A DNA stretch of 64,000 nt from the NCBI GenBank assembly GCA_944989445.1, contig CALYLW010000211.1, positions 447,501 through 511,500 on the forward strand, given 5' to 3'. Below the pieces are notes generated by a model. It had not been told where the DNA came from, made no database searches, and saw nothing but the letters and a program-made list of their open reading frames with translations. Of this stretch, positions 22,570 through 32,529 are shown piece after piece. How positions within the stretch are numbered: the first letter of the stretch is position 1; every line of letters begins with the position of its first letter. Made by a program: the position numbers and the translations under genes. This DNA is from Ampullaceana balthica (lineage: Eukaryota; Mollusca; Gastropoda; Lymnaeidae).

Positions 22570-24160
22570 CAGTGCTGGATTTACCTATAAGAGACACAAG
22601 CTATAGCTTAGGTCCCCCACTTTCTTGGGGCCCCCATAAAATAGTTTGAGTGAGCAATTGTCATATACACTTAAATATTTTATTATTGGCGCATTACCTA
22701 TTTAATTCAAAGTCATGAAAACTCTGTGGACCATAGGACAGTTTCGGTAACATGTCTTACAGGCAAACGTGACTCGACAATTGATTGCTATATAGTATAT
22801 AGTCCTATCGGAACAGATAAATGATAAACGGTAGTACTGGAAAAATGTTCTTGAACGAGTTGTGGTGGTCATAATTACTATGGCAGAGCTAGGTTTACCT
22901 TTCAGAGGAGATAAGGAAACATTTTGCTCTCCTCACAATGGCTATTTCCTTGGATTACTCGAACTTATAGAAAAATATGTCTAGCAAGTCATATAAAAAA
23001 ATAGGGAATAATCTTTCTATTACAATATGTGAAGAAATTACCCAAATTATGGCACATAAGTAAGAAGCACAATATGGATGATTTAAGAACTGCAGAGTTC
23101 TTCAGTTTATCTGTAGATTCCCCGCCAGACCAATCCTAGCCAGCTCACTGTTATTGTCAGGTTTGTTCCACCAGATAATGGACTACCAATGAAACGTTTT
23201 CTAACTTTCCTAGAGACGGGCAGCCACACAGTGGAAAGTAGGTCTAAAATAATTATACAACTACCTCACAATTGATTTTTTAAAAAAAAGATTTTAGTAA
23301 GTGTCGAGGCCAGTCATGTGAAAATGCTGCCTATATTTCTGGCAACTACAGGGTATGCAAGAAATAATATTGAAGATTAGCAAGTATGCTACGTATATTT
23401 CATGTGCTGGTAATTCCCCGAATCTTGTTGGTAGAGCAACAGTTGAATGTTTTTTATATGCAGTAAAATTTGGAATTATTCAAAATAGAAATAATTTCTT
23501 TTCATCATCTACACATAGATGGGGAGTACTGAGGTCATTCTTTAAAAATTGTTCATAAGTTCCAAAATCTTTGTCGAAGACTAGATTGGAAGCACATTCA
23601 ATGGTCACAAGTGCAATATTTGATAGTTATGATGGAATTATTTCTGCATTGCATCAGCTGCGTATTGATACTACAGAGAGAGGCGAAACAAGAAATAAAG
23701 CCATCAACATGTGGAATAAAAAATGGAGGTGTTTGAATTTATGGTGTTATTTTTTGGAGTTACTTGCTGGGTGAATTTCACAACACTAATCACTGCAAGG
23801 CTCCAAATTAGTCAAGACATATTAAGGGAATTGTATGTTTCCCTTTCAGATTGTGTTAATTGTTCCAGGGATATTTTCTATCATTTTGAAAAGAAAAAAG
23901 CATATCCTGATGTTGATTACAAGAAAATCAGATATAGATAAGGGCGTATCAATGATGATGAAAATGATGCTTTAGAGAACCTTGCCAGCCACCTTTGTTT
24001 CCCTCACTAGTGTCAGTTACACATTCGGAGCTAGGTTATGACAGAGTAAGAATATTTCTTTGACAGAACTATATATAATAGGGAATCATTAAATCCAATA
24101 AATGTTATGGAAGTAATAAGGTATTTATTTTGCGACTCACGGCTTTCTTTATATGGGAAG
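22570..24160 (+). pseudogene. Decayed hAT transposase (ZMYM1/DUF4371-like)
   Basis: A hAT-like left end CAGTGCTGGATTTACC starts at 22570. Downstream plus-strand frames contain LGLPFRGDKETFCS and GYFLGLLELIEKY (22890-22980), AEFFSLSVDS (23095-23125), FVPPDNGLPMKRF, then CAGNSPNLVGRATVECFLYAV and FFSSSTHRWGVLRSFF (23400-23550), TRLEAHS, and INDDENDALENLA near 23950-23980. That order matches ZMYM1-like hAT proteins (DUF4371, then the RNase H-like domain). Many stops and frameshifts, and some deletion around 23220-23360. It lies on the plus strand inside intron 1 of the host gene, antisense to it. Confidence 0.75.
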
Positions 24161-24297
24161 ATGTTTTTTTTAACATAACGTCTTAATTTTTTTCCTTGCG
24201 ATTCTTAACGTATGGAAAATGTTAACAAGATGAGCAATAAATGTTGGACTACTTGGTTTCTTAATTATATAGATTATTATAATCACTTCTTTCATAC

Positions 24298-24493
24298 CCA
24301 AGCGATAGAATCGAAAGTTTTGAAACCAGGTGCCTCCTCTTCTTCGAGAAGACTTCTTCAAACTCTGGGCTAGAATTTCCCAAAATATCAATAAACCCCC
24401 AATAGCGATAACATCCACAGCGAAATTGGTCAACACGAAAAGCGGCTCTGTTACATGTTGTTCAATAAACATTTCGGGAGTGAAATATTCCAT
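24298..24493 (-). CDS. MPV17L2-like gene, exon 1
   Basis: Starts at ATG 24493 (preceded by AAGAAAAA) and runs 196 bp to donor G|GTATGA at 24297, leaving phase 1. It encodes 65 residues: a short N-terminus MEYFTPEMFIEQHVTEP, a hydrophobic first helix (LFVLTNFAVDVIAIGGLLIF, residues ~19-38), a basic loop SLKKSSRRRGG and FRFYRLG, which leads into the exon-2 sequence. In MPV17L2 the same order is LVTNTL...GD...Q followed by R-x-x-x-F-x-VG. The 107-codon ORF that continues past the donor is intron read-through. No mitochondrial targeting peptide is obvious. Gene symbol withheld because the C-terminus is unseen. Confidence 0.75.
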
Positions 24494-24955
24494 TTTTTCT
24501 TAATGATGAAACTTTATGTCTTTTAAAGTTGATGGATTATTTAATTATTTGTAGATAAAAAGTGCTGGAAGTCCGTAGGAGAAAGCTATTGTGTGTGTTC
24601 ACATTAGTATGAGCAGAAGTAGCACGTTGAACTAGCTCGATACTAAAAATTCCCTTTCGTGTTTGCGCACCCTGTTACTTATTGTTTTGAATTTTCAAAA
24701 TCGATCCAATCTAAGAAATGAACTGCTTAAAAGAAAATAAATGTAAACCAAAAATATAGGTGATTTTTTTTCAAATAGCTGATATCTCGAGACAGCTGTA
24801 TGGGGAAAATGTTCAGTAACATTGAATTTTTAATACATTTTTTAGGCACAGTTCGCGATCCTCGGGTTATCATGAAGCTTTTCAGTGTGTACGAGGGAAA
24901 AGTGGCTGTAAAGACTGAAGAGCTATGATAATTAAATACGAAGCGTCTGCTGCTA
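24494..24955. promoter_or_regulatory. Region upstream of the MPV17L2-like gene
   Basis: This 460-bp AT-rich stretch precedes the start codon on the minus strand and should hold its 5' UTR and promoter if exon 1 is the first exon. I see no clear TATA box or CpG cluster. Confidence 0.3.
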
Positions 24956-24966
24956 CGCCAAAGTAA

Positions 24967-25047
24967 CGGCAGACAACTCGACGGGATGTTGCTAGTGCTA
25001 CGACATGTCGTAACACTAGCAACATCCCGTCGAGTTGTCTGCTGCTG
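24967..25047. repeat. Near-perfect ~80-bp palindrome
   Basis: CAGACAACTCGACGGGATG-TTGCTAGTG is followed, around a central ACGACATGTCGT, by its own complement CACTAGCAACATCCCGTCGA. Arms are about 36 bp. A diverged relative is at 32010-32125, and in both cases it lies beside the same SINE-like repeat. The minus ORF 24882-25064 simply reads the hairpin. Confidence 0.85.
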
Positions 25048-25089
25048 GGACTACGACTAGTCATAAAAAATATGCGGTATTATAATTAT

Positions 25090-25345
25090 GCTAATTAATT
25101 AATAATAAACAATAGTTCTCAAAAGCAAATTTCATGATTACTAGGTAAGCCAGATAATGAATTTTAAAGGTTAAAAAAACTTGATTGGTGTCCATTTAAT
25201 GACAAACAGATTTAACTTTAAAAAACGAGCTCAGCTAGGTGAAGTGATAGTGATGGAAATCGCTGATGACTGATGATATAAGATTACGTGGGTTCTATTC
25301 TCGCTAACGGCGGTATTTTTTTGTTTTGAACGGTTAAACGGTTGT
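25090..25345 (+). repeat. tRNA-derived SINE-like repeat, intact-length copy
   Basis: It shares AACTTGATTGGTGTCCATTT and AATGACAAACAGAT with 27780-27900 and 50265-50330. It then has an A-box-like GAGCTCAGCTAGGTGAAGTG and a B-box-like GGGTTCTATTCTCGC, spaced as in tRNA-derived SINEs, followed by T-runs. It cannot fold as a normal tRNA. Confidence 0.5.
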
Positions 25346-25888
25346 AAAAATAAGCGGTCTTAACAACCTTAGTTCAAACCCCGATGGCGGTGAATTTATT
25401 AATTATTATTTTTAATTATTATTATTATTTTAATACACCACAATGAGTGTGATTGTAATGTTAATTTTTGTACTAAATAAATTAAAATTTTTGAATTAAT
25501 ACACACACTCCTGCTTGTAAATAAGTATAAACCCATATCTATTAATATCTTATGTTAGGCGTCTATATCAATATACATAATTCCCGTTGTCTGTCTGTAT
25601 GTATGTATGGAATAATGCTGTTAGGTGGCGCTGCGATCTATTTTGTATAAAAATAGTATATGACGTCATTGTTTTATGCTTATATTTTAATTTTTAAAAA
25701 GTGAACGATGCAAAAATTGGATTTGAGGATTTATAATTATTATGAAATACTTTGTGTACATTTCAGCAAGTTTAATATTTCGTATTTATCAAACACGGAT
25801 AAGTTACTTATGTTAATTATTTATATTGATTACCGTTGTCTGTATGGATGTAAGTTAGGTGGCGCTGCGATCGATTTTGTATAAAAAT

Positions 25889-26603
25889 TTGGGCTGCGAA
25901 ATTAACAATTAATTTCTCGATTAATCGTTAAAAAGTTTTATCAATTAAAATTATTTTAATAGATAAAAATTCGATTAAAATTAAAGAAAATAATTATATT
26001 TTTTTTAATTTGTATTAATAAATAAATAATTATTAATAATTAATAATAATTTATATATTTTTTTACGTACAAACTTCTCCCGCGTAATATTATAATTTAT
26101 TTTATTAATTTATGTCGACTGGCAGACGTCAACAAAAAATGGCTGATTGCATCAGTGCAGTTAAATTGAAACATATAACTGGAAAGTTGAGCAAACATTT
26201 TGTTTTTAAGCTAACTGCGGATGGCAAAGTTGAAGATAGTGAAAAAGTTTACTGTGTTCACTTCCATAAACAATTCTCTTTTAAAGGATCAAATACATCG
26301 CTGACGTACCACCTTCAGCACAAACATCCGATCAAGTATCAACACATTGTCATAAAATTTAGTTCAAAATATTCTTCATTTTCAATGTCTGTGTTACAGG
26401 GAAAATAACTCAATAAATTTTAAAAAGTCAATTACCTGTTTTTGTTACTTCCCTTGAAATGTTCAGTTTAATGACGTCATAAATTTCTTTTCTTTTTTTT
26501 CTTTCTTTTTTTTTGTTGCTTTAATCGAAATTAACGAGTAATTAATCGTTAATTTTTAGAAAAAAGTTAACGATTAAATTTAAATTAATCGATAACAACC
26601 CTA
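25889..26603 (+). mobile_element. 715-bp hAT element with BED-finger ORF
   Basis: It is bounded by exact 8-bp duplications ATAAAAAT (25881-25888 and 26604-26611). Ends are TTGGGCTGCGAAATTAAC and ...TAATCGATAACAACCCTA, with many ATTAATCG-type subterminal motifs. The neighbouring uninterrupted repeat copy at 25630-25680 shows the empty site. Most of the transposase is gone, leaving only a BED-finger fragment. Confidence 0.9.
26112..26408 (+). pseudogene. BED-type zinc finger remnant of a hAT transposase
   Basis: A 98-codon frame reads SKHFVFKLTADGKVEDSEKV then YCVHFHKQFSFKGSNTSLTY and HLQHKHP. The spacing matches a BED finger (C-x2-C ... H-x3-5-H), but the second Cys is Phe (CVHF), so zinc binding should be lost. 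BED fingers are the N-terminal DNA-binding domain of hAT transposases, normally followed by 500 or more residues that are absent. The frame may be read only within this short derivative element; no promoter evidence. Confidence 0.65.
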
Positions 26604-26702
26604 ATAAAAATATTATATGACGTCATTGTTTTATGCTTATATATAATTTTTGAAAAAGGAACGATGTAAAAATAGGAATTGAGGATTTATAATTATTATG
26701 AA

Positions 26703-27135
26703 ACTAGACGCCCCGCGGTGTAACATATGCCGCAGACTTGCTCATGAAGAGTGCAAAGAGAGTAGAGAAAGACCGGACACAAACTACAGCACGAATAAAT
26801 CAAAACAACGCGAGTGAACGTCGGTTAATAAATGGGAGGCGGGTAACAACAACCTTAGTGTGCATGTCTTTACGTTTACTCGCTATTTTTTATTTATTTA
26901 GTGCTGCTTTTTGCGTCTGTACTCTCATTCCCCCCCCCCAACCGTTATTTGCACTTTCTATGATGAGCAAGTCTGCGGCGAAAGCTACGCCGCGGGTCTC
27001 TCCAGAGTTCCTTCTTTTCATTCACTCACAGTCGTTTGCCCAAACCCACCCCATTTTGACAACTGTATCTTTCAGGAAGTCTTCACCCGTCACTAAATCA
27101 CTAGCGGCGTATACTACGCCGCGGGTCAGCTAGTC
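26703..27135. mobile_element. Pair of opposed ACTAG...CCGCGGCG termini
   Basis: CTAGACGCCCCGCGGTGTAA followed by GCCGCAGACTTGCTCAT (26705-26746) is inverted at 26960-27000 (ATGAGCAAGTCTGCGGCG...CGCCGCGGGTCT). A third related end reads minus-strand ACTAGCTGACCCGCGGCGTA at 27116-27135. ACTAGC starts resemble the 474 and 37039 element starts. Plus ORFs (26738-27133) have no recognisable domain. Confidence 0.45.
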
Positions 27136-27707
27136 AATATACATAATTCCCGTTGTCTGTATGTATGTATAGATGTAATTTGTAATGATGTTAGGTGGCG
27201 CTGCGATCGATTTTGTTTTATTCTCTTGATGGGGTTTTTTCGGGCTTACCCATTAAATTCCTTTTCGCCTTTATTATAAAAGTTTGAGGTTATATTTTTA
27301 ATACAAGGCGTGCATCGGAAGGCGCAAAAAGGTGTGCAAAATAATTATAAATTAAAGACGCGCTTTAAACAAAAATATTACATGACGTCATTGTTTTAGC
27401 TTATATTTTAATTTTTGAAAAGGGGACGATGCAAAAATAGGATTTGAGGATTTATAATTATGAAATACTTTGTGTACATTTCAGCAAGTTTAATATTTCC
27501 TATTTATCAAACAAGGGTAAGTTACTTATGTTATTGATTCCCGTTGTCTGTATGAATTTAGTGCTGTTAGGTGGCGCTGCGATCGATTTTTTTTTATAGT
27601 GCTGTTTGAACCAAAAAAGATACCGTCATTTTTGGCGGGTTATCTCTAGTATGTATATAATATATATGCGTATAAAGTAAAGGGCATTCCATAAATGACG
27701 TCACCTT

Positions 27708-27742
27708 GAAGGGGTCGCAACCCACAGTCTGGGAACCGCTGT
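27708..27742 (-). repeat. hAT MITE end fragment
   Basis: AGGGGTCGCAACCCACAGTC...GGGAACCGCTG resembles the right end of the 13625-13847 MITE and directly abuts a TCCATAAATGACGTCAC end (27688-27706) of the poly-C MITE family. Confidence 0.5.
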
Positions 27743-27769
27743 GTTACTATGTTCTTACTGTTCCAACTA

Positions 27770-27969
27770 AAGCTGTATTTTAATTATGTTAATAATAATC
27801 ATTGATTATCATAATCAAATTTCACGATTCATAGGAAAGGCGATTAATGAATTTTAAGGGCAAAAAAACTTGATTGGTGTCCATTTAATGACAAACAGAT
27901 ATAATTTTTTAAAATCGCTATCTGACATGAGCTAGGTTAAGTGATAGTGATGGACGATACTTTGATTTT
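27770..27969 (+). repeat. SINE-like repeat, 5' part, split by a LINE
   Basis: It matches 25090-25255 (AACTTGATTGGTGTCCATTT, TAATGACAAACAGAT, GCTAGGTTAAGTGATAGTGATGG) and stops at the LINE insertion; the rest resumes at 31925. The last ten bases CTTTGATTTT are the left target duplication. Confidence 0.7.
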
Positions 27970-28969
27970 CCATTTATACTGACAAAAGCCTTCGACAAAG
28001 TCTGCAGAGAGGGACTATGGAGGATTATGGCCAAGTATTGGTGTCCAAATAAGTATATAGCCATTGTTAGGCAATTCCATGATGGGATACAGGCTCGAGT
28101 CCGGGACAACGGAAAGGCCTCTAAACCATTCGCCACTCCCTGTCAAAAATGGCGTTAAGCAAGGATGTGTTCTGGCAGTGGCGTCACTAGGGGGGGGGGC
28201 GAGGGGGCGGGCCGCCCCGGGTGACACCCATCAGGGGGGTGACACCCGAGCCTAAAATTTTACTGTGTACGATTTTATGTCAGAAAAAAAAATGAAGACA
28301 CATTTTTTTTCATCTAGAAACAAATTAAGAAATACAAAGAAATACGTTAAACGCGAAAACTTTTTATTAAAAAATATCAGTTAACTTGCAATAATAAAAC
28401 AGTCCCAACACACAAACAACATTAAAACAAATTAGGAAAAAAACGAAAAGAAACGTCGCAGCTGAGAGATCTCTAAAAAAGGCTGGACATGAAAGAGGCA
28501 GTATCTTATGTTTTAAAAGATATACATTTTATAAATCTATTTGGACTTTGACACACCGACACCATGGACGAATCCCACCTCACGACTCCCCCCATCACAG
28601 TGGGGATAAGATTTTTACCCCCCACCCCCCAAAAAAAAATATATCAAAAGATGGGTTTTCTTTGTTGATGTTTTTTCTAGACGAAAATTACGAATTCAAT
28701 GTCTTTGAGTTAATATTGTGTTATATATATATTTATTGATGGCGTAATATGCATGTTTATATACAGGTAGTCCCCCGGTTACGACGGTCCCATCCCGACT
28801 TACGCTGTTTCGTAGTTACGAACGCTCCCCATAAAGAATAATATTATGCGTTATTCCGTATTTATAAATTTTATAAAAAAAAACTTTTTTTTTCATGAGG
28901 TAACGAATTGTTTTCTCTAGTTGAAATAAAAAAATTACCTTAAAAATATGTATTATTATTATTTGAACC

Positions 28970-30250
28970 TACGACTTTCGTTTGCGAATTTTTCTCATGG
29001 TGAAGTTATCAATCAAGTCAGTAAAGCTAAGTAAGCTTGCAAGTTCCTTTTCAATGCTCATTATAGAGAGCATATTCAGTCTTTGTTGTCCCATGCAAAT
29101 TCTAACTCATTTTATATTCTTTTCAACTTTGAAAAGGATTGCTCTCAGTTGCAGTTTGATGTCATCATTGAGAGATAGATGAGAAGTGCGATGTGTAGAT
29201 TTGTAAAGAGCTGTGTGAAATTTAGCTCATTCAAAAGCAGCAAAATGTTTAGCTCTGTGCACGTTTTTTGAGTTTGCCATTGGGGTACTTCCTTTTTCTT
29301 ACCTTGAGCCTAGACAATAACTTTTTTAAAAGAGTTTTGAAAATTGGACTAATTCTGAAGGTAAGCAGTCTTCGAAATCACTTGAATATTCTTCCATTAT
29401 ATTGGCTGCTGCCCATCGGATGGCGAAATTGCTGAGCTCAGATAGGTTTGTAAGAAAGCCAAATTTCTCATGTATGTCTTTATATGGGCCTGACCGATGT
29501 TGTAGGGCTCAAGAAAGTTTGTCAATGATTACCAAAAATACCTCAACCTTGAAACTTTTGTCTCCGGGAGAATACTGTTTTGGTGATGTCCCTTTATCAA
29601 ACTGACGCCCTTTTCTCTCTCTTTTTTGTTGTTGATAGCATTGAAGATTGTTCATACTCTTTTTACCACGGACTTGTCCTTTACTTTGTCTTCATAGGAA
29701 TCAAATTAAGAATGCTGCCTTTTAACAAACTCAATTAGAGACTTCCTTTCTAAAATTGTTTCCCGAATTTCAAGTAAAATAGCGACTTCCAGTTGTTTAA
29801 GTTCCTTTAGAAATCCTTCTGCTTCAAGTAGACAGTCACGTGGCTGATTTTCGTTTGTTGCTAATTCTTCCAGTGCTGCGAAATTCGCATGGTATAAGTT
29901 ATTAACAGACCTTACTGCATCATGGCAGGCTGACCATCTTGTGTCACACAAGGCTTTGTTAACATGTATCAATTTCATGTGTTTTTGAAGTACCTGCCAA
30001 CGATGAGTAGATGCAACAAGCCGGGTATAAAATTTGTTGCAGAAGACTAAAAAATCTGACTGCATCAGGACAACCTGCTGCACGTTTCCCAGCCAAATTA
30101 AGGGAATGAGCTGTGCACGGCACATAATGAGCAACACTGCACTTCTCAAAAAGAATAGCCTAGTTTCCGTTCTACTTCCTACTCATATTTGCAGCATTGT
30201 CGTATGAATGCCCAAGGCATTTTCAGGGATTCATACAAACATTTGCCTGC
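28970..30250 (-). pseudogene. Decayed DUF4371/ZMYM1-like hAT transposase
   Basis: Minus-strand frames, broken by several stops and shifts, read HSYDNAANMS, AHSLNLAGKRAAGCPDAVRF, VASTHRWQVLQKHM, LCDTRWSACHDAVRSV, YHANFAALEELATNENQPRD (ORF 30149-29706). Then come YKDIHEKFGFLTNLSELS and the C-terminal hAT dimerisation region MGQQRLNMLSIMSIEKELAS, ending in basic residues and a stop at 28972-28970. The catalytic core (D...AAN, H-LNL, W) and dimerisation part are recognisable; the N-terminal zinc-finger part was not found. It lies within the 28176-30796 hAT and is probably its own transposase. Confidence 0.8.
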
Positions 30251-30329
30251 ATCTTTATTATACACTATAATTTATAATAAGTTTGGAGGACATTAAATTA
30301 TTGGTGGCCCCTGTCTTTAGCCCGTTCAG

Positions 30330-30735
30330 CACTCCCCTTTTAATCCGTAATAGGGTGTGGGGGTCACGCATCGGTGACGATGTGTAACGAGGGGGTAGGG
30401 CTAAAAAATGTGACTTCACATAAAAAACGCACAACTTTAAATAAAAGTTCAACTTAAATATTTGATTGTTTACCATTTATTTAATGACGTTATCGATGGC
30501 TGCACGCGTGTTACGACATCAGAGCGCAGACTTACCCTAAATACATATTTAAATGACAAAACATAATTTGCAACATGCTAATTTTTATTTAGAAAATATG
30601 GCTTGGGGGGGGGGTAATCAAAGCTTTGTGACGTCATATCGTGAAAAGGGGTGGGGGTATAAGTATGAAGCTGGGGGAGGGTGGGGTAAAAATCGGCATC
30701 CTCGCGTGACGTGATTTATGGACGACCCCTTCAGT
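30330..30735. repeat. Poly-C/GACGTCA MITE copy nested in the hAT
   Basis: GGTCACGCATCGGTGACGATG, TGTGACTTCACAT, AACTTTAAATAAAAGTTC, a G11 run, CAAAGCTTTGTGACGTCAT and TCGCGTGACGTGATTTATGG parallel the arms of 9679-11299. Some bases differ in the right-hand motif, so this copy is older or more diverged. Confidence 0.6.
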
Positions 30736-31924
30736 CGTGAAGGGGTGACACCATGAGCTACCGCCCCGGGTGACACCAACCCTAGTGACGCCTCTATGTT
30801 CTGGCCCTAACATTGTTTAGCCTCATGTTCTCAACCATGCTTACAGAGGCCTTCTGGAATAGCAATAACATTAGATATCGCACTGATGGTTGTCTGTTCA
30901 ACCTTAGGAGACTTAAACCAAAAACAAAGGTCAAATCAGACAGCATCCTTGACTTCTTTTTGCGGATGGCTGTGTCCTTAATGAGGGCTCTGGAGCACAC
31001 CTGCAACTAAGCGTTGATAAATTTTACAGTGCGTGCTCTAACTTTGGACTCACCATCAGTGCTGAGACTAATACTAATATAATCATCAACGGCAACAAAA
31101 TCAACACAGAGAGCCGCTTTACTTACCTTGGCAGCACACTGTCTTAGAAGGCCAATATTGATGACTAGGTGAACTCAGAATCTCCAAGGCCAGCGCAGCA
31201 TTTTGCAGATTGCATGACAGTGTCTTGAACTGAAGGGGAATCAACACCCAAATAAAACTAAAAGTATACAGAGATGTAGTGCTCCCCACCTTGCTATATG
31301 CATGTGAAACTTGGACCGTATACCAACGCGATGCGAGGTTGCTGAACCACTTCAACACCAAAAGCCTAATAAAAAATCTAATTTTAAAATTGCAGGAAAA
31401 AGTTCCAGACACCGAAATATTAATATTAGCCAGCATCCACACTAACCTCATGCAGAGCCAACTACTCTGGGCGGGGCATGTAGTGAGCATGCCCGACCAT
31501 CACCTCCACAAGAGGCTCATCTATGGTGAGCTTACTGCAGAGCATAGACTATAGAGCATGCAGTGGTCCACGTAAGCGATAAAAGGATGCACTTAAAACT
31601 GCTCTAAAGGCCTTTGACATTAGACATGACTCCTGGGAAGCAGCAGCCAGTAACCGAGCCCACTGGCGCTCTATGATACGGAATGGCGCTGCTGCCTGTG
31701 AGGCTAATAGACAGCAGGCTGCCAAGACAAAACGTCAAGCCATGAAGGACCTATCCAAAACCCTCCTGAAGGGTTCCCTTCAAACTCTTGTCCGACAGGC
31801 CGACGCAAATTTCGTGCTAGAATAGGGTTAATAAGGCACCAGAGGACACACGTGGCGGTCTAGCACAGGTCAAATACAAATATGTTGAGAGTGGTCATCG
31901 TCGACTATGACGGAAGAACAACAG

Positions 31925-32000
31925 CTTTGATTTTAAAAACGATACGTGGATTCTAATCTCGCTCCCGGCGAGTTTTTTTTAAATTAATTTTTTTTAAATA
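31925..32000 (+). repeat. SINE-like repeat, 3' part after the LINE
   Basis: After the right duplication CTTTGATTTT the sequence ACGTGGATTCTAATCTCGCT and CCCGGCGAG plus T-run matches the B-box end of the 25090-25345 copy. Together with 27770-27969 it forms one interrupted repeat. Confidence 0.65.
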
Positions 32001-32004
32001 TTTT

Positions 32005-32130
32005 TTTTTAAAACCAAGTCGTAACGCTAGCAACATCTCGCCGAATCGTCTGCTGCTACGACATGTCGTAGCAGCAGTTTACAGGCTAGTGTTACGAGAT
32101 GTCGTAACGCTAGCAACATCCTTTCTTTAT
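32005..32130. repeat. Palindrome-rich repeat related to 24967-25047
   Basis: TCGTAACGCTAGCAACATC occurs twice (32028 and 32100), and GCTGCTACGACATGTCGTAGCAGC is a 24-bp perfect palindrome at its centre (quoted here only as arms GCTGCTACGAC/GTCGTAGCAGC). It follows the SINE-like repeat, as 24967-25047 precedes another copy. Confidence 0.7.
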
Positions 32131-32216
32131 ACCGTTATATTTTTTTAAAAAAATAGGTAATAGTAGTGAAATTGCAACAACAAAAAAACATTTAAAATTT
32201 TAGTCAAAGCGCGGGG

Positions 32217-32282
32217 TCTGAAAAGCGCGGGGCCCTAGGCGGTTGCCTCGTTCGCCTTGCCCTAAGGCCGGCCCTGCATCTT
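32217..32282 (-). repeat. hAT terminus
   Basis: The minus strand reads GCAGGGCCGGCCTTAGGGCA, then GGCGAACGAGGCAACCGCC and AGGGCCCCGC, a common hAT-type end. The partner end was not found. Confidence 0.5.
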
Positions 32283-32529
32283 ACCAACAGGAGTTTTGGA
32301 TGGAGTAAGTAAATATAGTGGATCAATACATTTTAAAGCTTAAAGAAAGACCAAACAATTTATATAGGCTATATATAAACTGTGATAATTTTTAAAAAAT
32401 TGTTGAACTCCAAAAAAATGTATGTAAACAAGTAGAAAATCCAATCCTTTATTAGTAATTGCTTAAGATAAATTTTCGTGGTTCACTGGCCTGACATCAA
32501 CAACCTGGAATTAGACAGTGGATAAGGCA

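Larger units (their letters stand above)
25560..27660. repeat. Four copies of a GGTGGCGCTGCGATCGA repeat
   Basis: ATTCCCGTTGTCTGTATG...TTAGGTGGCGCTGCGATCGATTTTGT, TATGACGTCATTGTTTTATGC and GAGGATTTATAATTATGAAATACTTTGTGTACATTTCAG recur at about 25565, 25830, 27130 and 27530. The second copy is split by the 25889-26603 hAT. The same family appears at 20080, 45880 and 49860. No gene product. Confidence 0.65.
28176..30796 (-). mobile_element. 2.6-kb hAT element inserted in the LINE RT domain
   Basis: Exact 8-bp duplications TGTTCTGG lie at 28168-28175 and 30797-30804. Ends are CAGTGGCGTCACTAGGG and (complement) TAGAGGCGTCACTAGGG, followed inwards by GGTGACACC...CCCGGG blocks. Removing the element and one duplication rejoins the LINE frame exactly at the GVKQGCVLA-type RT motif. 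A decayed transposase (28970-30250, minus) lies inside, so this was once an autonomous copy. The 199-bp element at 15075 has the same ends. Confidence 0.93.
27970..31924 (+). mobile_element. 5'-truncated RTE-like LINE split by a hAT
   Basis: It is flanked by 10-bp duplications CTTTGATTTT (27960-27969, 31925-31934). LINE sequence occupies 27970-28175 and 30805-31924; 28176-30796 is a hAT insertion and 30797-30804 its duplicated target. The left part reads LTKAFDKVCREGLWRIMAKY and VRQFHDGIQARVRDNGKASK. The right part reads TLFSLMFSTMLTEAF, IRYRTDGCLFNLRRLKPKTK, FTYLGSTL, LPTLLYACETWTVYQRDARL and a C-terminal finger (FRARIGLIRHQRTH). These are RT palm, thumb and C-terminal parts. Stops and shifts show that it is dead. 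The clade (RTE-like) is my judgement from motif style. Confidence 0.8.

Noticed and set aside
24170..24297. Continuation of the 107-codon minus ORF beyond 24298
   Set aside because: Low-complexity Ile/Lys-rich read-through after a GTATGA donor; the homologous sequence continues in exon 2.
26738..27133. 131-codon plus ORF
   Set aside because: Runs across opposed repeat termini; no recognised motif and not preserved in related copies.
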